64,000 nucleotides of DNA, from the NCBI GenBank assembly GCA_002477945.1, contig DLLF01000013.1, positions 2,067 to 66,066 of the forward strand, in the 5' to 3' direction. Every line of letters begins with the position of its first letter. The first letter of the stretch is position 1. Below are positions 17,332 through 26,307 of this stretch, one piece after another. The notes under the pieces are model-generated. The model searched no databases, was not told the origin of the DNA, and worked only from the letters and a program-made list of their open reading frames with translations. This DNA comes from Bacteroidales bacterium UBA7569. Lineage in GTDB: Bacteria > Bacteroidota > Bacteroidia > Bacteroidales > Paludibacteraceae. The translations under genes were made by a program, and so were the position numbers.

Positions 17332-18174
17332 TTAACGAGCCAGATAACTCTCCAACGCTTTCCACTGTTTTCTGCAATCCTTAACGCCAAGATCATATAG
17401 TTCTTGTAATCGGTGGGAATTGCGTTCCAAACGTCTGATTAGCATATTCCGACTTGGGCGCAATACGAATATCTTCCCCTCTGCCTCCAGTTGGTTGATG
17501 TGTGCCAAATACCTGTTGTAAGTGCGGTTCCTGTGGTTGATGGTCTCCAGCAAATTGGGGTAATCCTGATATACCAACTTGCAGATAGGCTCCAATGGTT
17601 CACGTTTTACATAGCCGTATGGGCGTGTCAGTACAACGATTATCTTGTCGCAACCTTCGTCCACGCATTTCTGCATCGGTATGTTGTCTGCCAATCCGCC
17701 GTCCAAATACTTCTCCCCGTGCCACTCCACCGGACGCGTGATAATAGGCAATGCGGCCGATGCCCACAAAACATCCACCTGTTCTATACAGTTCTTTATC
17801 TCTATATACTCGGCTTTGCCTGTCCGCATATTGGTGATCGTGGCAAAGAAACGTATCCCCGATTCTTCGAATGCCACCTCGTCAAACGGATCCAACTTCA
17901 GCGGCAACTCCTTGCAACCGAACTCTTGGTTCACCAGGTTACCGGTCTTAATCAACGATTCCAAACTGATATAACGCCTGTCTGGCATATACTTCTTGTT
18001 ATATCGGATTGTACGTCCTCGCTGTCCCGAGGCAAAGTTTATACCGAAGATTGCACCGGCGGAAGTGCCTGTCATCACGTCAGGATGCACTCCCTTGTCC
18101 GAGAGAATGTCCAATACGCCCGCAGTGTACATTCCGCGCATTCCGCCGCCTTCCAATGCTATGCCTATTTTCAT
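17332..18174 (-). CDS. Patatin-like phospholipase (YjjU/RssA type)
   Basis: The 280-residue protein has the oxyanion hole GIALEGGGMRG (about 3-13), the nucleophile elbow GTSAGA (about 37-42) and the catalytic Asp in DGGLADN (about 160-166). Together these give the Ser-Asp dyad of patatin lipid acyl hydrolases. The C-terminal region matches the extension of bacterial YjjU-like members. It is probably cytoplasmic since no signal is visible. It follows the beta-CASP gene by 74 nt on the same strand. Confidence 0.88.
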   Translation of the reverse strand: MKIGIALEGGGMRGMYTAGVLDILSDKGVHPDVMTGTSAGAIFGINFASGQRGRTIRYNKKYMPDRRYISLESLIKTGNLVNQEFGCKELPLKLDPFDEVAFEESGIRFFATITNMRTGKAEYIEIKNCIEQVDVLWASAALPIITRPVEWHGEKYLDGGLADNIPMQKCVDEGCDKIIVVLTRPYGYVKREPLEPICKLVYQDYPNLLETINHRNRTYNRYLAHINQLEAEGKIFVLRPSRNMLIRRLERNSHRLQELYDLGVKDCRKQWKALESYLAR

Positions 18175-18248
18175 TGTTCGTCTTCTATGGATGAGTGAGT
18201 ATTAGGTATGTTTTCTTACAAGACTTCAAATCTCATGCCAATCATTTG

Positions 18249-19652
18249 CTATAGGTCATATCTGTCTCCTTTGGCAGGTATCTCTATTCTGCAGAAACCC
18301 GCCTCTCGCAAATGCTCTTTGTAGGCTTCGGCGGCATCGGACTCGCCATGCACGATAAACACCCCTTTCAGTCTCTCCGGCTGCTGGCAGCATAAGTATC
18401 TCCGCATTTCTTCATAATCTCCGTGACCCGAAAAACTGTCTATTTTCTTCACCTGTGCAGCCACTCGGTGTATCTCGCCGAATATCGAAATAGTCTTTAT
18501 GCCTGCTTCTTGCAGCCTGGCACCAAGCGATGTCGGGGTACAATAACCCACTATCAGTATCGTTGTCGTCGGGTCTTCTATATGGTTGGCTATGTGGTGC
18601 TTTACGCGCCCAGCCTCTGCCATACCCGAAGCGGATATGATAATGCATGGTCCTTGCAGAGTGTTCAGCCGCTTCGATTCGTCTGTGTCCGTAATGTAAT
18701 GCAACGTATTGAAGCCGAACGGGTCAGGATCTGTCTGCATCACCCGCCTCACGTCGGCATTCAGCCCGTAGGTATGCAGTCGGAATATCTGGGTTGCATT
18801 CACGGATAACGGACTGTCCACATAAACGGGTATATCCGGCAACTTGCCCGCATTGTATAGTTTGTTCAGCACAAATAGCAGGTCTTGCGTACGTCCTACG
18901 GAAAAACTCGGGATAATCAGTTTGCCTTGCTTCCTCACGCAGGTATCCTCCGCAACCTCCAACAGTTCTTGCTCCGACAAGTTCGAATCTTCATGCAGAC
19001 TGTTGCCGTATGTGCTTTCGCAAATCAGGTAATCGCAAGGAGGGAATGGATGGGGCGGACAAAGGATATTACTGTGCAACCGCCCTATATCACCCGTATA
19101 GGCGATATGTTTCTTTCTGCCACCTTCCTCTATTTCTAACGACACCACCGCACTGCCTAACATATGTCCCGAATTGCTGAAGCGGATACTTATGTGCTCG
19201 TCAATGCGGAACTTCCTCTCATAATCCACGGTGATAAACAGCCGCATGCATTCTTCCGCATCCTGTATTCTGTAGAGCGGCTGTATGGGACGCCGTCTGT
19301 GCCTTTTCTGTTTCTTGTTGAACCACCGTACATCCAATTCCTGAATGTAAGCAGTGTCGGCAAGCATAATGGAACACAGGTCACGGGTTGCCGGAGTGCA
19401 TATCACCGATCCCCTGAAACCCAACCTGTACATATAGGGAATAAGCCCCGAATGATCTATATGGGCATGGGTTAGGATGATATGGTCTATTTTCTTGGCG
19501 TCAAAGCCTAAGTTCCTGTTCATCCTGTCTGTCTCCATGCCCTTGCCTTGAAACATTCCGCAGTCAAGAAGAATACGCTTGCCTCTGTCGGTCGTAATCA
19601 GATGTTTGCTGCCGGTGACCTCCCTTGCTGCACCTAAAAATTCTATCTGCAT
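18249..19652 (-). CDS. MBL-fold beta-CASP RNA-processing nuclease
   Basis: The 467-residue protein has the metallo-beta-lactamase signature LTHAHIDHSGL (about 60-70) and a later zinc-ligand SGH. The beta-CASP motifs include ISASGMAEAGRVKHHI and a C-terminal FSGHGD (about 415-420). This is the architecture of CPSF-73/TTHA0252-like RNA endo/exonucleases. The likely role is RNA turnover or processing; substrates are unknown. It has its own promoter; patatin follows downstream. Confidence 0.88.
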   Translation of the reverse strand: MQIEFLGAAREVTGSKHLITTDRGKRILLDCGMFQGKGMETDRMNRNLGFDAKKIDHIILTHAHIDHSGLIPYMYRLGFRGSVICTPATRDLCSIMLADTAYIQELDVRWFNKKQKRHRRRPIQPLYRIQDAEECMRLFITVDYERKFRIDEHISIRFSNSGHMLGSAVVSLEIEEGGRKKHIAYTGDIGRLHSNILCPPHPFPPCDYLICESTYGNSLHEDSNLSEQELLEVAEDTCVRKQGKLIIPSFSVGRTQDLLFVLNKLYNAGKLPDIPVYVDSPLSVNATQIFRLHTYGLNADVRRVMQTDPDPFGFNTLHYITDTDESKRLNTLQGPCIIISASGMAEAGRVKHHIANHIEDPTTTILIVGYCTPTSLGARLQEAGIKTISIFGEIHRVAAQVKKIDSFSGHGDYEEMRRYLCCQQPERLKGVFIVHGESDAAEAYKEHLREAGFCRIEIPAKGDRYDL

Positions 19653-19674
19653 GATATAGGCCGTTTGTTTCGGA

Positions 19675-19705
19675 CAAAGATATAGAAACTATCCTTTCCT
19701 TACAA
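19675..19705 (-). promoter_or_regulatory. Promoter of the beta-CASP nuclease gene
   Basis: Minus strand: TTG (19703-19705), a 20-bp spacer, TATCTTTG (19675-19682). Confidence 0.6.
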
Positions 19706-19820
19706 CCCCCTGCTCTGCTCCCTTTTCTTCCGATACCCCAATCCCCAACACAAGCAAATAACACCGACACCCGCACCTTAGAAAACCAATGGACATTACA
19801 TAGAAATTATATAGAAATCC

Positions 19821-19885
19821 GTTGGCGGAATTGATTTGAAAAACGAGGTCCAGCGGGTCAGTTACGGCGGCATTGGGTCAGTGTC
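19821..19885 (-). repeat. Dispersed repeat R4, copy d
   Basis: Minus strand: GACACTGACCCAATGCCGCC, then AACTGACCCGCTGGACCTCG and finally AATTCCGCCAAC. It corresponds unit by unit with 4281-4342 and 10619-10689. Confidence 0.55.
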
Positions 19886-19984
19886 TCTTCAGTCCACTTT
19901 ATATATTGTTTTTCTATAGGTCGCCTGTAGCATGGTCTTAGCCCATCCTTTGGAGGGGTTGGGGAGGTCTTTATCTTTCTCTTA

Positions 19985-20160
19985 CGACCCCTCATCGAGA
20001 CCTCAAGCACCCCTAATCGACCCTTGACCTTCCCCTCCTTGTCTTTCCTATTTGACTCATTCGTCCAATCCGCCCCATTCTTCATAAACCCAAGCCACAC
20101 CTCATAGAACTTCTCGATTAACTAAAACGTCTATAAATGATTACTTCTCGGCAACATTAG
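19985..20160 (+). repeat. Composite dispersed repeat R1-R2-R3, copy b
   Basis: R1 CGACCCCTCATCGAGACCTC at 19985, R2 nonamers GACTCATTC-GTCCAATCC at about 20054 and R3 (AGAACTTCTCGATTAACTAA, AACGTCTATAAAT) at 20105. The same order is found at 41984-42172 and, inverted, at 4641-4733. The gap 19653-20256 otherwise holds only the R4 copy and a promoter. Confidence 0.65.
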
Positions 20161-20256
20161 AGTAAAATACAATGGTCATTCATGGAGCAGTATCACATCG
20201 TCCAAAAACTTCAATTGACGACTTATTAACGACGATTTGCGGAGAACGGTCTCCTC

Positions 20257-21927
20257 CTACACACACAGCAATATCAGTACTTGGGCAGAAACGATCCGCA
20301 AGAAAGTGACCAAAGGATATACGGTTGAATACGCCACGGCGGGTTCGTCCGTATCGCCTTGTGCATTGATATAGGCGAGTGGAGGGGCATTGGTATGTGC
20401 ACCGGCTATCAAACCGCAGATGGTAAAAAAGTTCAGGTGCATAAAACGGGCTATTACGCCTCCTACTAATGCCGGAACTATCGTGATAATCGTACCGCAT
20501 AGCAACCAATGCAAGCCGTTTGGTGAGATAACCGACTTCATAAAGTCCCCTCCTGCCTGAAGTCCTATGCTTGCCAGAAAGATACAAAGCCCCAATTCTC
20601 TCAGCATCAGGTTGGCGGATTGCGTTGTATAGGTTATCAGTCGCAGTTTATAGCCGAATCGGCCCAATAAGATTGCAACAACCATCGGACCTCCCACCAA
20701 GCCCAAACGGGCAGGCATCGGCAAATGAGGAAGGTAAATGGGAACTGCACCCAAAATGATACCAAGCAGAATACCTAAGAAGATGGTCACCAGGTGGGGA
20801 TCATTCAGTCGCTTCAGTGTATTACCCAATATCACTTCCACCTTTTCTATGCCCTGCAACGGCCCCACAACCATCACCCTGTCACCCACCTGAAGCACCA
20901 AGTCAGGACGGGCAAGAAGGTTCACGCCCGCACGGTTGATTCGTGTCACATTCACGTTGTAAGCACTGCGCAGGTGCAGTTGACCTATGGTCCTGCCGTT
21001 GATTTCGTTCTTTGTAACCACTATTCGACGCGACACCAACTCGCGGTCATCATCCTTCCATTCATACTCAATCCGCTCGCCCAACAGACGTTCCAAATCG
21101 GCGGCGTCATGATGACGGGTCACTATCAGAACCAAATCACCCACATACAAAGGCGTGTCTGCATGGGGGATAAAAATATGACCGTCCCTGTTCACACGCG
21201 TGGCGACACACTGATGACCGAATCGTTGTTTCAGAGCCGACAAACTCATGCCGTTCACTGCCTCTTGCGTAATACGGAAGGTCAATATGTCGGGAGTTTC
21301 TTCTGCCGTTTGAACAAGCCCCAACTTCTTTTCTTCTTCCTTGCAATTGATTCGGAATAGCAGACGTATCAGCATCATCACGGCTATACTTCCCAATATA
21401 GCAATCGGATAAGCCACCGCATACCCCAAACTGATAGAGGGTATCGTGTCTATTACACCACCCGCCTGCAATTGCCCCAAGGCCTCTTCTGCCGCACCTA
21501 AAGCAGGAGTGGAAGTAATGGCACCGCACATAATACCAACCAGCATCGGCATACCGATTCGGTTGCCGTATATCACGTTCAGTATCAAAACAACGGCTAT
21601 ACCCAGCATGACGATAAAGCAAGCCAGCATGTTCAATCGCAAGCCGCCTTTCTTAAATGAAGAAAAGAAACCTGGACCGACCTGAAGCCCTATCGAAAAG
21701 ACAAAGATGATGAGACCGAAATTCTTCAGAAAGTCCGTCAAGACGCTGTCCAATTGCACACCGAAATGCCCCAAGGCCAACCCGACAAATAAAACAAAGG
21801 TTGCGCCTAACGAGATACCATGTAACCGTATCTTGCCAAAAGCGCAACCTAACGCAATAATGACACAATACACAAACATTGTGTGCGCCACCGAATGACC
21901 CGATAGTAAATCTGTCAACCAATCCAC
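20257..21927 (-). CDS. AspT/YidE-family membrane transporter with TrkA-C domains
   Basis: Two blocks of about five membrane helices flank a central cytoplasmic region with two TrkA_C (RCK_C) domains (about residues 205-370). Each membrane block carries the family's G-rich signatures (GLIIFVFSIGLQVGPGFF and LGLCIFLASIGLQAGGDF). The family includes the aspartate:alanine exchanger AspT, but most members have unknown substrates. A TTG at 21945 is in frame, yet it abuts a terminator-like hairpin. I prefer GTG at 21925-21927, which gives an N-terminus MDWLTDLLSGHSVAHT. Confidence 0.85.
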   Translation of the reverse strand: MDWLTDLLSGHSVAHTMFVYCVIIALGCAFGKIRLHGISLGATFVLFVGLALGHFGVQLDSVLTDFLKNFGLIIFVFSIGLQVGPGFFSSFKKGGLRLNMLACFIVMLGIAVVLILNVIYGNRIGMPMLVGIMCGAITSTPALGAAEEALGQLQAGGVIDTIPSISLGYAVAYPIAILGSIAVMMLIRLLFRINCKEEEKKLGLVQTAEETPDILTFRITQEAVNGMSLSALKQRFGHQCVATRVNRDGHIFIPHADTPLYVGDLVLIVTRHHDAADLERLLGERIEYEWKDDDRELVSRRIVVTKNEINGRTIGQLHLRSAYNVNVTRINRAGVNLLARPDLVLQVGDRVMVVGPLQGIEKVEVILGNTLKRLNDPHLVTIFLGILLGIILGAVPIYLPHLPMPARLGLVGGPMVVAILLGRFGYKLRLITYTTQSANLMLRELGLCIFLASIGLQAGGDFMKSVISPNGLHWLLCGTIITIVPALVGGVIARFMHLNFFTICGLIAGAHTNAPPLAYINAQGDTDEPAVAYSTVYPLVTFLRIVSAQVLILLCV

Positions 21928-21947
21928 AACTCTGCTGCTTGCCAAAA

Positions 21948-21982
21948 CGACAGCAGGAGTAGTAATGCCCTTCCTGCTGTCG
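21948..21982 (-). terminator. Terminator-like hairpin after mutB
   Basis: An 11-bp perfect inverted repeat CGACAGCAGGA / TCCTGCTGTCG with a 13-nt loop. On the minus strand it is followed by TTTT, 74 nt beyond the mutB stop. The T run is short, so termination may be partial. Confidence 0.55.
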
Positions 21983-22055
21983 CACCAAATTCAACGTATG
22001 TTCTCTACTCTGCCATCAGCAGTTTCTGGTTCTTGAGAACTTGCCATAATAAGAT

Positions 22056-24203
22056 TTACTCCTCGTTCATAAGGAGTTTCATAACAACCTTTGCCGAATA
22101 AGCAACCGGAGTACCGGGACCGAAAATCGCCGCAACGCCTGCCTTGTACAGGAAATCGTAATCCTGCGCAGGGATAACGCCGCCCGCTGTTACCATGATG
22201 TCAGGACGTCCCAACTTCTTCAGTTCGGCTATTACTTGGGGAATAAGGGTCTTATGACCTGCCGCAAGCGAGGAAACGCCTAACACGTGTACATCGTTTT
22301 CCACAGCCTGCTTGGCTGCCTCCGCCGGTGTCTGGAACAAGGGACCCATATCCACGTCAAAGCCGCAGTCGGCATAACCCGTAGCAACAACTTTCGCTCC
22401 GCGGTCATGACCGTCCTGTCCCATCTTCGCTATCATAATACGGGGCTGACGTCCCTCTTTCTTCGCAAACTCTGCGGTCAGACGGGTGGCTTCCTTGAAG
22501 TCCTCGTCGTCTTTTGTTCCTGCTTTGTACACTCCGGAAATAGTTCTGATTGTTGCTTTATATCTGCCTACCACCACCTCGCAGGCATCACTGATTTCGC
22601 CCAAGGTGGCACGGACGGCTGCTGCCTTCACTGCCAAGTCAAGCAAGTTATCCTCGCTCTTCTTGCCATCGGCAAACTCTTGCACACATGCTGTAATGCG
22701 CTTCAGTGCCTCTTGAACGGCTGCCTCGTCACGGTGGGCGCGCAGATCTTTCAAACGGGCTATCTGCTGCTCGCGCACTGCAGTATTGTCGATCTCCAAA
22801 ATATCAATCGGAGCCTCATGTGCCAAACGATACTCATTGACGCCGATAATCTTCTGTGCACCTGAGTCAATGCGAGCCTGTGTACGGGCGGCTGCCTCCT
22901 CAATACGCATCTTTGGAATACCGGTCTCTATAGCCGCAGCCATACCGCCCAACTTCTCAATCTCTTGTATATGTTCCCATGCCTTGTCTGCAATCTCCTT
23001 TGTCAGACTCTCCACATAGTACGAACCTGCCCATGGATCTATCTCTTTGCAGATCTTGGTCTCTTCTTGAATATAGATTTGTGTGTTTCGGGCAATACGG
23101 GCAGAGAAGTCTGTCGGCAAAGCGATGGCCTCGTCAAGTGCATTGGTGTGCAACGACTGAGTATGTCCCAATGCGGCACCCATTGCCTCAATGCATGTAC
23201 GCCCTACATTGTTGAACGGATCCTGCTCCGTTAGCGACCAACCCGATGTTTGGCAGTGAGTACGCAGAGCCAGCGATTTCGGATTCTTTGCACCAAACGA
23301 TTTCACAATCTTGGCCCAAAGCATACGACCTGCCCTCATCTTCGCTATCTCCATGAAGTGGTTCATACCTATCGCCCAGAAGAAAGATAGACGAGGTGCA
23401 AAGTCATCCACATTCATACCGGCATTCACACCGGCACGCAAGTATTCCAAACCGTCAGCCAATGTGTAAGCCAACTCAATATCCGCAGTTGCACCTGCCT
23501 CTTGCATATGATAACCGGAGATGGATATGGAGTTGAACTTCGGCATATTCTTCGATGTGTATTCAAAGATGTCGGCAATAATCTTCATCGAGAACTTCGG
23601 CGGGTAAATATAAGTATTACGCACCATGAACTCCTTCAGAATATCATTTTGGATCGTACCGGCCATTTCCTCCAACTTGGCTCCTTGTTCCAAACCCGCA
23701 TTGATATAGAAAGCAAGAATTGGCAATACGGCACCATTCATGGTCATGGAGACCGACATCTTGTTCAATGGAATACCGTCAAACAGCACTTTCATGTCTT
23801 CCACCGAGCAGATACTTACACCTGCCTTGCCTACATCGCCTACCACACGCGGATGATCTGCGTCATAACCACGGTGGGTTGCCAGGTCAAATGCTACCGA
23901 CAAGCCTTTCTGACCGCTGGCAAGATTCCTGCGGTAGAAGGCATTACTCTCTTCTGCCGTGGAAAAACCGGCATATTGACGGATCGTCCACGGACGTAAT
24001 GGGTACATGGCACTGTAAGGACCGCGCAAAAATGGAGGAATACCCGAAGCATAGTCCAAATGCTCCATACCTTCCAAGTCCTCCTTCGTATAAACCGGTT
24101 TAACCGGTATCTGCTCAGGAGTCAGCCAATTGGCTTCATTGCTGCCCTTCATTGCAGAAGGTGCCACCTTTGTTATATCAACGTCCTTAAAATTAGGTTT
24201 CAT
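22056..24203 (-). CDS. mutB: Methylmalonyl-CoA mutase, large (catalytic, B12-binding) subunit
   Basis: The protein of about 715 residues has the TIM-barrel substrate domain (PWTIRQYAGFSTAEESNAFY, RTHCQTSGWSLTEQDP). The C-terminal cobalamin domain has the base-off ligand motif in KMGQDGHDRGAKV (DxHxxG). It interconverts succinyl-CoA and (R)-methylmalonyl-CoA in the propionate pathway. An ORF start TTG exists at 24209, but ATG at 24201-24203 gives the usual N-terminus MKPNFKDVD. It follows mutA by 11 nt. Confidence 0.97.
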   Translation of the reverse strand: MKPNFKDVDITKVAPSAMKGSNEANWLTPEQIPVKPVYTKEDLEGMEHLDYASGIPPFLRGPYSAMYPLRPWTIRQYAGFSTAEESNAFYRRNLASGQKGLSVAFDLATHRGYDADHPRVVGDVGKAGVSICSVEDMKVLFDGIPLNKMSVSMTMNGAVLPILAFYINAGLEQGAKLEEMAGTIQNDILKEFMVRNTYIYPPKFSMKIIADIFEYTSKNMPKFNSISISGYHMQEAGATADIELAYTLADGLEYLRAGVNAGMNVDDFAPRLSFFWAIGMNHFMEIAKMRAGRMLWAKIVKSFGAKNPKSLALRTHCQTSGWSLTEQDPFNNVGRTCIEAMGAALGHTQSLHTNALDEAIALPTDFSARIARNTQIYIQEETKICKEIDPWAGSYYVESLTKEIADKAWEHIQEIEKLGGMAAAIETGIPKMRIEEAAARTQARIDSGAQKIIGVNEYRLAHEAPIDILEIDNTAVREQQIARLKDLRAHRDEAAVQEALKRITACVQEFADGKKSEDNLLDLAVKAAAVRATLGEISDACEVVVGRYKATIRTISGVYKAGTKDDEDFKEATRLTAEFAKKEGRQPRIMIAKMGQDGHDRGAKVVATGYADCGFDVDMGPLFQTPAEAAKQAVENDVHVLGVSSLAAGHKTLIPQVIAELKKLGRPDIMVTAGGVIPAQDYDFLYKAGVAAIFGPGTPVAYSAKVVMKLLMNEE

Positions 24204-24214
24204 ATCCAAGTCAA

Positions 24215-26128
24215 TTATTTAAGATTAAGAAGTTTAGCATTATACTTTTTCAGTTCCTCAAGTACATTCTGGCGAACGTAGATGAAGTGCTCAATGCCCT
24301 TGCCTTTCAGGTCTTCCATGCAGGCAGGAGCACCGGCGACAACAAACAATTCCTTTGCGTCCTTCAGTTGCTCCCACGCCTTCGGTGCCAACTCGGCATA
24401 TTCATCATCGCTCGAGCAGAGAACGATTACGTCTGCACCTGCCTTGCGCGCTGCGGCAATACCGTCCTCCACGCTTTCAAAACCTATGTTGTCAACAACT
24501 TTATAGCCTGCGCATGCAAAGTAGTTGCACGAATACTGTGAACGTGCCAAACGCATCGCCAGATTGCCGATGGTCAACATGAACACAACCGGACGGTGTT
24601 CTGCCGCCTCCGTCTGCAGGCGAAGATTCTCAAATTCTTCGGCCTCACGCACATTCGGAAGAGTGGCCAGACCTTCTTTGTCCTCGCCGCAAGCACATTG
24701 GCACGATTTGCGCTCAATCTTGTCACTTGCTGTTTCATTGAAGTTAGGATACTGGTTCGTACCCAGAAGAATGTCCTTGCGGCTTGCAAGGTCTTTCTCA
24801 CGTTTTGCCAACGTCTCTTTCAGATCATTCTGAACACTTTCACTCGCTACCATAGCATACATGCCGCCCTTTTCCTGAATATCAAGGAAGTGCTTCCATG
24901 CCTGCTCTGCGATATTCTTTGTCAAAGTCTCTATATAATACGAACCCGCAGCCGGATCCACAACCTTGTCAAAGTGAGACTCCTCTTTCAGCAGCAGTTG
25001 CTGGTTACGGGCAATACGCTCTGAGAATTCGTCCGAAGTTTTATACGAAGCGTCAAACGGAGTAACGACAATCTCGTCCACACCTGCCAAAGCGGCTGAC
25101 ATGGTCTCCGTCTGGGAACGGAGCAAGTTCACGTATGCGTCATACACCGTCATGTTGAAGCGGCTGGTCTCTGCGCATACATACATCTTCATGGCACACG
25201 GACAATACTTTCCGTCCACCTTCTCACAATGGCAATGCTCGCCGCAGTTGCAGATAGGCTCATATTGTTTCACAATCATTGCCCACAGCATACGGGCGGC
25301 ACGGAATTTGGCAATCTCCATGAAGTAATTTCCGCCTATACCCATAGTGAAGTGAATGGCTTTGCCTGCCGTAGCGGCATCAATTCCTGCATCCGTGAGC
25401 ATTTCCATATACTCGTTTCCCCATGCCAATGCGTAACCCAGTTCCTGCGCACAATAAGCACCGGCATTGTTTAGGCTGATGGAGTTGACGCCCACTACAC
25501 GGTATTTTGGCAATACTGACGCCGAACAAACGGCACTTGTTACCTTTTCGCTGACTTTCTCACGACTCAGAGCCTTCCCTTTCGTAAGCATCTTGTCTAT
25601 CGGATCCACGTCAATGCTGCCACGTAGTGCCGTCAAGTCATACTTCTGTTTCTTGAAATAATCTGTCAACAAGCCGATCAACTCCTCTGCTTTGCATAGG
25701 CAAATGCTGAAGTTCAGTTCTATAACGTCTGCTCGGATGCCGTCAAGCAATGTGGCTATATATTCTTCCGACAATTGCTGCTTGTCCAACTTGAAGCCCA
25801 AAGAGTTTACACCCTTCATCAGTACGTCCAAAGCCTTTGCGTTGGCGGCTTTTGCGTCTTTTGCACACAAATTCTGACGAACTGACCATTCGTTGTTTGT
25901 ACGGGTTCCACGCACAAACGGATACTGACCGGGAGCGGAAACTGCCGTTCCCAAGCCCTCTATGTCCTCACGTCGGTAGAAGGGCTGCACGTTGAAACCC
26001 TCTGTTGTCCGCCACACGAGTTTCTTGTCGAAATCCGCTCCTTTGAGGTCGGTCACAATCTTCTCACGCCATGCCTCTGTGGACACTGCGGGGAAGTCTT
26101 GCAATAAATGCAATTTGTTTTCTGCCAT
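24215..26128 (-). CDS. mutA: Methylmalonyl-CoA mutase, small subunit
   Basis: The 637-residue protein is homologous to MutB across the barrel, and its C-terminal domain lacks DxHxxG, so it does not bind B12. It acts as the non-catalytic partner in the MutAB heterodimer. Unusual are two Cys-rich inserts, at about 293-318 (CNCGEHCHC...CPC...C, seven Cys and one His) and 476-480 (CQCAC), neither part of the barrel core. They could bind a metal. First gene of the mutAB operon, with its own promoter. Confidence 0.95.
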   Translation of the reverse strand: MAENKLHLLQDFPAVSTEAWREKIVTDLKGADFDKKLVWRTTEGFNVQPFYRREDIEGLGTAVSAPGQYPFVRGTRTNNEWSVRQNLCAKDAKAANAKALDVLMKGVNSLGFKLDKQQLSEEYIATLLDGIRADVIELNFSICLCKAEELIGLLTDYFKKQKYDLTALRGSIDVDPIDKMLTKGKALSREKVSEKVTSAVCSASVLPKYRVVGVNSISLNNAGAYCAQELGYALAWGNEYMEMLTDAGIDAATAGKAIHFTMGIGGNYFMEIAKFRAARMLWAMIVKQYEPICNCGEHCHCEKVDGKYCPCAMKMYVCAETSRFNMTVYDAYVNLLRSQTETMSAALAGVDEIVVTPFDASYKTSDEFSERIARNQQLLLKEESHFDKVVDPAAGSYYIETLTKNIAEQAWKHFLDIQEKGGMYAMVASESVQNDLKETLAKREKDLASRKDILLGTNQYPNFNETASDKIERKSCQCACGEDKEGLATLPNVREAEEFENLRLQTEAAEHRPVVFMLTIGNLAMRLARSQYSCNYFACAGYKVVDNIGFESVEDGIAAARKAGADVIVLCSSDDEYAELAPKAWEQLKDAKELFVVAGAPACMEDLKGKGIEHFIYVRQNVLEELKKYNAKLLNLK

Positions 26129-26203
26129 GATATAGTTAATTATAGTTGTTAATCAATTCCCGTCGTACACGACAACACTTTCCATATACACATATACAAC
26201 CTG

Positions 26204-26234
26204 CAAAGTTATAAAGAATTCCACAACAACGCAA
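26204..26234 (-). promoter_or_regulatory. Promoter of mutAB
   Basis: Minus strand: TTG (26232-26234), a 20-bp spacer, TAACTTTG (26204-26211); the mutA start is 76 bp downstream. Confidence 0.6.
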
Positions 26235-26307
26235 CATCATTAGCGAAAAAAGTATGGATTGAAAATAGTATTGGGACTCCTCAACCATAATTTCTGTTCC
26301 GGAAAAG

